From the NCBI GenBank assembly GCA_017408535.1, contig JAFQUL010000062.1, forward strand, positions 1 through 14,151: DNA of 14,151 nt. The letters are read 5' to 3'. The DNA comes from Clostridia bacterium (GTDB lineage Bacteria > Bacillota > Clostridia > Oscillospirales > CAG-272). The stretch's first letter is position 1; every line of letters begins with the position of its first letter. Made by a program: the position numbers and the translations under genes. This document shows positions 6,456-12,628 of this stretch, in pieces. The notes beneath the pieces are model-generated. The model was not told where the DNA came from. It did not search any database and was given only the letters and a program-made list of their open reading frames with translations.

Positions 6456-6663
6456 TATGGTAAAATAGATTTGTGTCACATATTCTCCATCTCGGAGGGA
6501 GCCTTGGGATACGTGCTATTTTAAAGATAAAACAGAAAGATAAACTTGAATTTGGCGGACAGTTTGATAAGAATATCGTAGGGGCGACTATTAGTCGCCC
6601 GCGGGCGGCAGATTGCCGCCCCTACATCGCGAGTTAAACAAACTTGAATTTGACGAGAAGGTG
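6456..6663. other. Repeat-rich spacer between the two plus-strand genes
   Basis: No gene is supported here. It contains CTCCATCTCGGAGGGAGCC near 6487-6505, which resembles the end of a small palindromic repeat seen in gut Clostridia (from memory). It also contains two copies of AAACTTGAATTTG (6542-6554 and 6640-6652) on either side of the 48-bp element at 6578-6625. Confidence 0.5.
6578..6625. mobile_element. 48-bp double-hairpin MITE-like repeat
   Basis: Terminal inverted repeats GTAGGGGCG and CGCCCCTAC (9 bp, perfect) enclose two adjacent hairpins, GGGCGAC/GTCGCCC and GGGCGGCA/TGCCGCCC. It is far more GC-rich than its surroundings and sits in a spacer. Compact elements with GTAGGGGCG ends are common dispersed repeats in gut Firmicutes (from memory). 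It encodes nothing, so any movement would need enzymes from elsewhere. No clear target-site duplication was seen. Confidence 0.65.
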
Positions 6664-7026
6664 ATGAGAGTGATTAAAACAGAGTTTGGCATTATTGAAC
6701 ATTTTAATGAATATGGAGATTATACAGAATATGCCCCAGAGAGATACCATTGTGTAGCTATTGATGATGACAAATATCTGAATGATTGGTGGGATTCTCT
6801 CTTAGAAATAGATACATTCAATGTTTTTAGTGAGCGTATTCTGCAACCGCAAAAAGCTCTCTCTCGTTGGGGAATTACCATCATTCCGCCAAGCTCATTA
6901 CCAAAGTTATTGAATATCGTAGTTTCTGACAAAAGATATCGACGAGATAAAAGGTTGGTTGCCTTTGAGCTTTTGATACGCCAAGCAATCGAAAGCGAGA
7001 AATATATGATTCACTTCGGAGTATAA
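6664..7026 (+). CDS. Hypothetical protein, AT-rich, 120 residues
   Basis: I do not recognise this family with confidence. The product is about 120 residues, soluble, without signal peptide or membrane helix. Features are an acidic, aromatic N-terminal half (FGIIEHFNEYGDYTEYAPER), DDDKYLNDWWDSLLEID near 35-51, RWGITIIPPSSLP in the middle and a C-terminal helix ending YMIHFGV. Small acidic stand-alone proteins of this type include immunity proteins, but nothing here proves that. Base and codon use are clearly more AT-rich than the neighbours, suggesting acquisition. The start is uncertain: ATG at 6664, or GTG at 6670, which has AAGG at a better spacing of 8. The frame is open further upstream into the repeat, probably by chance. 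Confidence 0.6.
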   Translation: MRVIKTEFGIIEHFNEYGDYTEYAPERYHCVAIDDDKYLNDWWDSLLEIDTFNVFSERILQPQKALSRWGITIIPPSSLPKLLNIVVSDKRYRRDKRLVAFELLIRQAIESEKYMIHFGV

Positions 7027-7286
7027 TTCTGTATTGATTTATTTAGACAAATTCAGGTTTGTCGAACAACATAGGCAAGGATCTGTCGCATTAAGAATAA
7101 TAATCGTCAAAACATCTGATTATTTGTAGGGACCGGCGTCCTCGACAACCCGTAACGAAGGCTTATAGACATATAATTTGTCTTAGACCAACGAAACGGA
7201 CCGTATCGTTTGCTTTGCAAACAGTGACGCCGGTCCCTACAGTTATTTGCGTATTTTCACCTTAGTTCGACAACCACTTTCCTCTA
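7027..7286. other. Convergent intergenic region with a MITE-like element
   Basis: No coding sequence is supported. It separates the plus-strand hypothetical gene from the minus-strand permease. It holds a small hairpin GACAAA/TTTGTC (7046-7063), the 117-bp element at 7125-7241, and inverted GGTTTGTCGAAC (7056-7067) and GTTCGACAACC (7265-7275) on either side of that element. Confidence 0.5.
7125..7241. mobile_element. 117-bp MITE-like element with 16-bp terminal inverted repeats
   Basis: TGTAGGGACCGGCGTC (7125-7140) and its exact reverse complement (7226-7241) bound a 117-bp non-coding segment. Inside are a near-perfect palindrome AACGAAACGG/CCGTATCGTT (7190-7210) and a hairpin GTTTGC/GCAAAC (about 7208-7222). 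TTATTTG occurs at 7120-7126 and again at 7243-7249, a possible target duplication, although the left copy overlaps the repeat end. The structure fits a non-autonomous miniature transposable element; the family is not identified. Confidence 0.72.
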
Positions 7287-8018
7287 TCACTGCTTCTTCA
7301 TCTGTCTCATGAAGCAGAATACCGCAAGTACGAGTATGGCAATGCCGTATCCCAGTACCCACCAAAGATGGGGGAATATTCCACCGAAATCTCCCGCAAG
7401 AACAGCACGTTCAAGCTCCACAGCGTGAACGAACGGCAGAGCGTGTGCAATCTTCTTAAACACACCGCCCACAAGCTCAAGGTCAAACCATACCCCCGAC
7501 AGCCATGCGGAAAGATTAGTCAGCAGAGCTCCGCAGATTCCTCCCACCTGCTTGTCTGTCAGTATACTTCCGCAGAGAAGACCCAGCCCCACGTACAACA
7601 CGGATACGGGAAATGTGAAAAGAACTGCGTATATAATGTTTACCGTTACGTCAAGTCCGAGTATCACAGCGGCAAGGTAGCAGACAACACTCTGTATCAC
7701 CGCTATAGGTACGATGGGCAGGGTATACCCGAGGATGAAATCCGCGGGTGTCATAGGTGTGGTATACAGACGGCGGAGAAGGGAAGAGCTTCTGTCCTTG
7801 GAAATGAGCGTTGCCGAAAACAGAGTCATAAAAGACAGACCGAATACTGCAATGCCGGGTGTCAGGCTGTCTATCTCAAAGAGACTAACGGGCACGTTTG
7901 CCTGTATGGCGCTGAGGAGCAGAAGAAGCACCAGAGGAAAGCCCAGTCCGAATGCTAAATTGAGAGGATCGCGAAGTATCTCTTTAGTATTTCTCACGGC
8001 AAAAGTATATGCTCTCAT
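7287..8018 (-). CDS. ABC-2 type transporter permease
   Basis: A 243-residue membrane protein with about six hydrophobic segments (near 22-40, 56-76, 97-122, 131-152, 158-177 and 216-237). It has the ABC-2 cytoplasmic entry MRAYTFAVRNTKEILRDP and the motif LISKDRSSSLLRRLYTTPM before the third segment, as in DrrB/NodJ-type exporter permeases. It pairs with the ATPase upstream; its ATG shares one base with the ATPase stop (TAATG) and has a GGGGGGTG ribosome site. The likely role is efflux of a drug, peptide or lipid-linked compound, since TetR-controlled pairs of this type usually export; the substrate is unknown. The stop is followed by the MITE-rich spacer, with no clear terminator. Confidence 0.9.
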   Translation of the reverse strand: MRAYTFAVRNTKEILRDPLNLAFGLGFPLVLLLLLSAIQANVPVSLFEIDSLTPGIAVFGLSFMTLFSATLISKDRSSSLLRRLYTTPMTPADFILGYTLPIVPIAVIQSVVCYLAAVILGLDVTVNIIYAVLFTFPVSVLYVGLGLLCGSILTDKQVGGICGALLTNLSAWLSGVWFDLELVGGVFKKIAHALPFVHAVELERAVLAGDFGGIFPHLWWVLGYGIAILVLAVFCFMRQMKKQ

Positions 8019-8743
8019 TACTTCACCCCCCTGACTATGCGTATAAACGCTTCTTCAAAATTATCCGTACCTGCGCTTTTCTTGATGTTGTCCGCGGTGT
8101 CGCAGATAAGAAGCCTGCCTTCGCGCATAATGCCGATGCGGTCGGACAGAGCCTCAGCCTCTTCCATGTAATGAGTTGTAAGGATAACGGTCACTTTACC
8201 CTTGAGAGTACGTATGATGTCCCAAAGCTCGCTTCTCGCTATAACGTCAAGACCGAGGGTAGGCTCGTCGAGGAAAAGTATCTCAGGCTCGCTGATAAGA
8301 GCCATGGCGATACTGAGCCGTCTCTGCCAGCCGCCCGACAGCTTACCCGCCTTCTTCTTCATGACCGATCCAAGGGAAAGGGCACAGCTTACCTCACCTA
8401 TCTTTGCCTCTCTTTTGTTTTTTGGAAAGCCGTGTACGCCGCAGATGAGCTCAAGGTTTTCTTTCACGCTCAGTCCCGGGGCAATTGCGGTCTCCTGGGG
8501 AGATACGGCGATTATCCGTTTGACTTCAGACGTATCTCTTATAATGCTTTTACCGTTTAAATATGCATCTCCGTCCGTTGGAGATGAAAGGCAGGAGAGC
8601 ATCTTTATCGTGGTAGTCTTACCTGCACCGTTTACGCCAAGCAGAGAGAACAGCTCTCCGGGACGCACGGAAAGGTCAAGTCCGTCGACTGCGACGACGT
8701 CTTTGTATTTCTTTGTCAGATTTTGTGTTCTTACAGCATCCAT
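8018..8743 (-). CDS. ABC transporter ATP-binding protein (DrrA-like)
   Basis: A 241-residue nucleotide-binding subunit. Walker A is GVNGAGKTT (36-44), the Q-loop is SPQE with Gln82, the signature is LSGGW (134-138), Walker B is EILFLDEP with Glu159, the D-loop is LGLD and the switch His is in TTHYMEEAE (190). It has the compact length of exporter ATPases and will drive the downstream permease. It starts 6 nt after the TetR stop, with GGAG about 9 nt upstream embedded in that stop region, so the three genes form one transcript. All catalytic residues are present. Confidence 0.93.
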   Translation of the reverse strand: MDAVRTQNLTKKYKDVVAVDGLDLSVRPGELFSLLGVNGAGKTTTIKMLSCLSSPTDGDAYLNGKSIIRDTSEVKRIIAVSPQETAIAPGLSVKENLELICGVHGFPKNKREAKIGEVSCALSLGSVMKKKAGKLSGGWQRRLSIAMALISEPEILFLDEPTLGLDVIARSELWDIIRTLKGKVTVILTTHYMEEAEALSDRIGIMREGRLLICDTADNIKKSAGTDNFEEAFIRIVRGVK

Positions 8744-8749
8744 TAAATA

Positions 8750-9310
8750 TCACTCCAATCCGTACTGCTTACGCAGTCCAAAGTAAGCATCCGTAAGCAT
8801 ACGGCTGACAAGCTCTCGGTCGAGTTCGGCAAAGCCGGTCGCTGCCATAGATGCGAGTCCGTGAACGTATGCCCACATTTCAAGATGGAACAGCTTTACG
8901 TCTTCATCCTTCAGCCCCGTGTTATCACGTATAACTGATATCATACTGTCACCAAGCTCGTTTGACTCGGGAATAACCTCGTCCTTTCGGTCGCGCATGT
9001 AAAGAAGCTTGAAAAGCTCCTTTTCTTCCCTTGCAAAGCTGATATAAGCCATGCCGCTTGCCTTGAAAACGGGAAATTCTCCCTTTTCCGCTTCTCTCTT
9101 AATATAATCGGTACATATCTCATCTGCCCTCTCTACAACTGCAAGACGAAACTCGTCCATCGATGAAAAATTCGAAAACACCGGCTGAGTAGAGCAGGCG
9201 AGAGCAGAAGCGATACTGCGTGCGTTAAGACTGTCCGCACCGTTTTTGCGAACAAGCTCAACTGCTGTGTTGATGATGTCATCCCTTGTGATCTTAACTT
9301 TTGGCGCCAT
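8750..9310 (-). CDS. TetR/AcrR family transcriptional regulator
   Basis: A 186-residue repressor-type protein. The TetR DNA-binding domain spans about 6-55: ITRDDIINTAVELVRKNGAD, then the helix-turn-helix NARSIASALACSTQPVFSNF (29-48) and SSMDEF. The remainder is an all-helical ligand-binding and dimerisation domain without clear family marks. It heads the operon with the ABC ATPase and permease and probably represses it until an inducer, perhaps an exported compound, binds. An imperfect 28-bp palindrome overlaps its promoter. A GAGG ribosome site lies about 6 nt before the ATG at 9308-9310. Confidence 0.92.
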   Translation of the reverse strand: MAPKVKITRDDIINTAVELVRKNGADSLNARSIASALACSTQPVFSNFSSMDEFRLAVVERADEICTDYIKREAEKGEFPVFKASGMAYISFAREEKELFKLLYMRDRKDEVIPESNELGDSMISVIRDNTGLKDEDVKLFHLEMWAYVHGLASMAATGFAELDRELVSRMLTDAYFGLRKQYGLE

Positions 9311-9324
9311 AGTTCACCTCGTAT

Positions 9325-9352
9325 ATAACAAATGATATATAACTTGTGTTAT
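9325..9352. promoter_or_regulatory. Probable TetR operator (28-bp imperfect palindrome)
   Basis: The half-sites start ATAACA (9325-9330) and end TGTTAT (9347-9352); 11 of 14 positions match between the halves. It covers the transcription start and reaches the -10, so binding would block the operon's own promoter. Binding by this TetR protein is inferred. Confidence 0.68.
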
Positions 9353-9379
9353 TTTAACATATGATGACTGAAATGTCAA
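9351..9379 (-). promoter_or_regulatory. Promoter of the tetR-ABC operon
   Basis: On the minus strand TTGACA (9374-9379), a 17-bp spacer and TAAAAT (9351-9356). It lies about 40 bp before the tetR start and abuts the palindromic operator. Confidence 0.83.
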
Positions 9380-9458
9380 GAGGGATTTTATGCCTTTATA
9401 TACCGAGCAGGCAATTACACGTGACCGTTGTGCTGTTGTTTTATTGTTTGAAAATATG

Positions 9459-9498
9459 AAAAAACTGCCTGAAAAATTATTCTTCCAAGCAGTTTTTT
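9459..9498 (-). terminator. Intrinsic terminator after the symporter-peptidase operon
   Basis: A long stem, AAAAAACTGC against GCAGTTTTTT, continues inwards through wobble pairs to about 18 bp with a loop of about 4 nt. It lies about 80 nt past the peptidase stop and is A/T-flanked on both sides. It may also work in the other direction. Confidence 0.82.
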
Positions 9499-9578
9499 AT
9501 GTAGTATCATATTGGGATTTGAGTAAAAAATATGTCCGTGATCGGATATTTACATACGGGATCGAATTCCGTGATCAC

Positions 9579-10613
9579 TCATCCCTCGAGCGCATAAGCC
9601 AGCATAAGGCGCGCTGTGTTTTCGATTCCGTCAAGATGTGCTCTTTCAACACCGTGACTGGAGTACACACCCATGCCGAAAGCGGCGGCACGCACGTTGT
9701 TTCCGCCCTTTATAGCCTGACCTGCGTCAGAGCCGTAACGGTAGAACAGGTCAACTGCGTAGTCACATCCGCTTCGCTCAGCAGCCGCGATGAGTCTGTT
9801 GGTGAGAGAATAATCGTAAGGCATGGATGCATCCTTAGCACAGATGGTCACCGCCTGCTCGCTTCCGTCCGAATCGGGACCGAGGATAGCGATATCTATC
9901 GCCACGTATTCGGAGATATCATTCGGAACGACTATACCGCCAAATCCGATCTCCTCGTAGAATGAGAATGCAAATACGGTATTGTACTTAGGCTTTACCC
10001 CGTTTTCAGCCATGGCCTTCAGCACGGCAAATGAGCATGCCATTGCCGCCTTGTTATCGATGAAGCGACACTTTATAAAACCGTTATCCGTTAAGGTAAA
10101 GCGAGGCTCAATGGAAATATAGTCGCCGTGTCTGATGCCGAGTGCGCGCACACCGTCAGCGTCTTTAACGAATTCATCCAAAAGCACGAATACTGTATTG
10201 TCGTCGCGCACCATGGTCTTCGCATCATCGAATGCGTGAGCGGAATGGTGCTCGCAAACCAGCATACCCGTATAGGTCTTGCCCCCGCGCGTATGTACGG
10301 TCACGTTCTCTCCCTCTACGTTTGCGTGATTTATTCCGCCGAGAGCACGGATTCGGAGAGTTCCGTCCTTGTTGATGCCTCTGACCATAAAGCCGAGAGT
10401 GTCGGCATGGGCGCTGAGACATACCGTTTTGGAGGTATCCCTGCCTGCTACAGTAATGTACGCTGTGTCGCGATTGTCATAGGTGACCTCGTAACCAAGA
10501 TCTGATGCTATATCTTCGATCACGGGCTTCATTTTTTCATAATATCCAACGGGACTTGGTGTATCTAAGAGCCTTTTCATCACGTCCGTGAGGTAAGTCA
10601 TGCTTATTTTCAT
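9579..10613 (-). CDS. M42 family metallo-aminopeptidase
   Basis: A 344-residue cytosolic di-metal peptidase of the M42 group (glutamyl aminopeptidase, endoglucanase-M, FrvX-like), which trims N-terminal residues from peptides and normally forms TET dodecamers. Expected ligands and catalytic residues are visible: His69 and Asp71 in AHAD, the bridging Asp186 in IDNK, the Glu pair 220-221 in YEEIGFGG, an Asp at about 240 and His320 in YSSHGVERAH. Length is normal for the family. The ATG at 10611-10613 has GGAG at spacing 9; a TTG seven codons upstream overlaps that site. It follows the amino-acid symporter gene by 40 nt with no terminator between, so the two are probably co-transcribed and linked in peptide or amino-acid use. 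Confidence 0.93.
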   Translation of the reverse strand: MKISMTYLTDVMKRLLDTPSPVGYYEKMKPVIEDIASDLGYEVTYDNRDTAYITVAGRDTSKTVCLSAHADTLGFMVRGINKDGTLRIRALGGINHANVEGENVTVHTRGGKTYTGMLVCEHHSAHAFDDAKTMVRDDNTVFVLLDEFVKDADGVRALGIRHGDYISIEPRFTLTDNGFIKCRFIDNKAAMACSFAVLKAMAENGVKPKYNTVFAFSFYEEIGFGGIVVPNDISEYVAIDIAILGPDSDGSEQAVTICAKDASMPYDYSLTNRLIAAAERSGCDYAVDLFYRYGSDAGQAIKGGNNVRAAAFGMGVYSSHGVERAHLDGIENTARLMLAYALEG

Positions 10614-10653
10614 AATTGATCTCTCCAATTTCAATATATTTTATCACTGAGCT

Positions 10654-12048
10654 TTATAGTGAATTGTTTTTTTGAAAATGTTCCCTAATAAGCTTTAAAA
10701 GTACCGGAGTCAGAATGAAGATCGCGATAAGGTTTGGCACGGTCATAAATCCGTTGAACGTTTCACTGATTCCCCAGACGAGTCCAAGGTCGGTAACAGC
10801 ACCCAAAATGGAAACAAGGGAATAGGTGATGTAGAAAGGCTTCAGAATCTTACTTCCGAATATAAACTCGGCACACCGAGCACCGTACAGTCCCCAACCG
10901 ATGATTGTAGAAAAAGCAAAACAGCACATAGCAATAGCGGTGAATACAGATATCCAGTTTCCGTAAACAGACGTTAATCCGCTGATGGTAAGCTCCGCAC
11001 CTGCAGCCTTTCCGAATGGGATATCAACTCCGCTGAGGAGTATGACCAAAGCTGTAAGAGTACAAACAACGATGGTATCCATGAATACTTCAAAGATACC
11101 GAAAAGTCCCTGACTTGCGGGATCCTTTGTCTCAGCACAAGCATGTGCAATAGAGCCTGTACCGAGACCTGCTTCGTTGGAGAAAATACCTCTTGATACA
11201 CCTTTTTGCATACTGAGAAACATGCTGCCGACAACACCGCCTGTCAAAGCTGCAGGATCAAATGCACCTTGGAAAATAGAAGCAATGACTGCAGGAATAT
11301 GGTTTATACGGATAGCGATAAGTCCGAGACCTAAAACGACATACAGCACAGCCATAATGGGAACAAGCTTTTCTGAAACCTTACCTATACGCTTGATACC
11401 GCCGATCATGATCAAACCGACAACGACGCATATAATGATACCAATGATCAGATTACTTTTAAAGATAGAATCCTGACCTAAAATATTGTAATTGACTAAC
11501 GCTGTATTGATGGCAGTAGTGATCGTATTGACCTGAGTTGCATTACCTGTGCCGAAAACTGTTAAGACACCGAAGGCAGCGTAAAGATACGCAAGCCAAA
11601 TCCATTTTTTGCCGAGTCCGTTTTTTATGTAGTACATGGGTCCGCCCACATAGTCGCCGTTTTTGTTGCGCTCACGGAAATGAACGGCAAGAGTAACTTC
11701 GGCAAATTTAGTACCCATGCCTAAAACAGCAGAGACCCACATCCAGAAAACAGCACCGGGTCCGCCAATTGCGATAGCACCCGCCACACCTGCGATGTTT
11801 CCGGTACCGATAGTTGCGGCAAGCGCGGTACAAACTGCCTGAAAAGGTGTCATAGCACCGTCGTTTGCAGTTGATTTCCTGAAGATCTTACCGAAGGTGT
11901 TCTTCATAGCATAACCAAACTTACGTATGGGAAGAAAACCTGTGCGGACAGCTAAGTAGAGACCCACACCGATGATGCATGTCATGGCGGGAACGCCCCA
12001 AATAAATCCGTTAAGGGCATCGTTGATCTCTGTAATTAGTTTTATCAT
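10654..12048 (-). CDS. Sodium:alanine/glycine symporter, AGCS family
   Basis: A 464-residue membrane transporter that imports alanine, glycine or a related small amino acid with sodium. The stretch GGPGAVFWMWVSAVLG (95-110) fits the PROSITE sodium:alanine symporter signature exactly. TIGTGNIAGVAGAI (79-92), GGPMYYI and SNEAGLGTG are also typical of the family. About 10-11 hydrophobic segments are spread over the length and the C-terminus is short and basic. Full family length, no damage seen. Its ATG is preceded by GGAGG at a spacing of 4. The exact substrate cannot be told from sequence. It lies upstream of the M42 peptidase and behind a leader that carries an intrinsic terminator. Confidence 0.93.
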   Translation of the reverse strand: MIKLITEINDALNGFIWGVPAMTCIIGVGLYLAVRTGFLPIRKFGYAMKNTFGKIFRKSTANDGAMTPFQAVCTALAATIGTGNIAGVAGAIAIGGPGAVFWMWVSAVLGMGTKFAEVTLAVHFRERNKNGDYVGGPMYYIKNGLGKKWIWLAYLYAAFGVLTVFGTGNATQVNTITTAINTALVNYNILGQDSIFKSNLIIGIIICVVVGLIMIGGIKRIGKVSEKLVPIMAVLYVVLGLGLIAIRINHIPAVIASIFQGAFDPAALTGGVVGSMFLSMQKGVSRGIFSNEAGLGTGSIAHACAETKDPASQGLFGIFEVFMDTIVVCTLTALVILLSGVDIPFGKAAGAELTISGLTSVYGNWISVFTAIAMCCFAFSTIIGWGLYGARCAEFIFGSKILKPFYITYSLVSILGAVTDLGLVWGISETFNGFMTVPNLIAIFILTPVLLKLIREHFQKNNSL

Positions 12049-12198
12049 ATTTCCTCCGAAATATAGGGGATTTTGTCTGTGGGAAATTTAAAAAGATGCT
12101 CTGCGGTAAGAAGCAGAGCATCTATAATTAAACAAAAATTAAATGTAGTTACTCATGAAACAAGATATTTTAATCACAAAAATATCCGTCACCTACTC
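12049..12198 (-). promoter_or_regulatory. Structured 5' leader with terminator upstream of the AGCS symporter gene
   Basis: About 150 nt of untranslated RNA lie between the predicted transcription start and the symporter ATG. On the minus strand they contain GGGAGTAGGTGAC near the 5' end, then a hairpin GATATTTT/AAAATATC with a 7-nt loop (12164-12186), a GTAG/CTAC pairing that could close around it, and then the intrinsic terminator at 12094-12123. I found no match to the glycine riboswitch, T-box or other leaders I know, and no clear antiterminator. Control by attenuation is inferred from the terminator's position. Confidence 0.5.
12094..12123 (-). terminator. Intrinsic terminator inside the AGCS leader
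   Basis: A perfect 11-bp stem (AGATGCTCTGC and its complement) closes an 8-nt loop and on the minus strand is followed by TTTTAAATTT. It lies 45 nt before the symporter ATG and downstream of the only promoter seen, so it would cut transcription before the gene unless overcome. Confidence 0.8.
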
Positions 12199-12204
12199 CC
12201 TCGT

Positions 12205-12233
12205 ATTATACCGCATTTTCGCAAAAAAATCAA
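12205..12233 (-). promoter_or_regulatory. Promoter of the symporter-peptidase operon
   Basis: On the minus strand TTGATT (12228-12233), a 17-bp spacer and TATAAT (12205-12210), giving a start near 12198. Confidence 0.82.
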
Positions 12234-12310
12234 GTGCATTGGGCATATTGTGTCGGAAAATATGATGGGAAGATGGTTTGATATACTCACAGTTTATTAC
12301 TCATTTTTGT

Positions 12311-12571
12311 CCCATTATTTCAACTATCGAAGATTTTGTTACAAAGTGTTGCAGAGGCGTTTTCATCAACGTACAAAATGCCCGAAAGCCCTGTATTTCC
12401 AAGGGGTTTCGGGCACTTGTTAGCCAGTAGATATTATTCCCACTCATTTTTGAGTTTCTTCTTTTGCTTATTTATGCCCTAAATATTATCCTAAACGGCA
12501 ATTTTGAACCTGTTATTCCACCCATTATTTCATTTATCAAAATTTTTGTTGCAGAAAATGTTGCAAAACCG
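12311..12571. repeat. Diverged direct repeat flanking the ABC-operon terminator
   Basis: About 50 bp at 12311-12359 recur at 12521-12571. CCCATTATTT is identical, 25 of the first 30 bases match, and after a 2-nt gap both copies carry TGTTGCA. The copies are 210 bp apart and lie on either side of the hairpin at 12379-12415. No gene is supported between 12049 and 12628. The repeats may be remnants of a duplication or of an integrated element; their origin is unknown. Confidence 0.55.
12379..12415 (-). terminator. Intrinsic terminator after the third ABC operon
   Basis: TGCCCGAAA(G)CCC pairs with GGG(G)TTTCGGGCA around an 11-nt loop, giving a stem of about 13 bp with one mismatch. On the minus strand it is followed by TTTTG. 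It lies about 215 nt past the permease stop and before the symporter promoter. Confidence 0.8.
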
Positions 12572-12628
12572 CTTGCGGGATAGTGTCAGGTGGTTGTGAG
12601 GTAACTGCTTGTTATAACAGGTGTGCGT

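Noticed and set aside
9535..9576. Direct repeat TCCGTGATC at 9535-9543 and 9568-9576
   Set aside because: A 9-bp repeat between a stop codon and a terminator is too short to interpret and may be chance.
9390..9965. A 191-codon plus-strand open frame
   Set aside because: It runs through the strong terminator hairpin at 9459-9498 and then antisense to the M42 peptidase, with no ribosome site.
12049..12198. Glycine riboswitch or T-box upstream of the AGCS symporter
   Set aside because: The glycine aptamer core and the T-box core (GGTGG with AGAGAG and a specifier loop) are both absent, so only an unclassified leader is reported.
12073..12423. A 116-codon plus-strand open frame in the large spacer
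   Set aside because: It crosses two terminator hairpins and the symporter promoter, and the predicted protein is basic and low in order, so it is non-coding.
12442..12455. Small hairpin ACTCA/TGAGT followed by a pyrimidine-rich run on the plus strand
   Set aside because: The stem is only 5 bp and no plus-strand gene reads into it.
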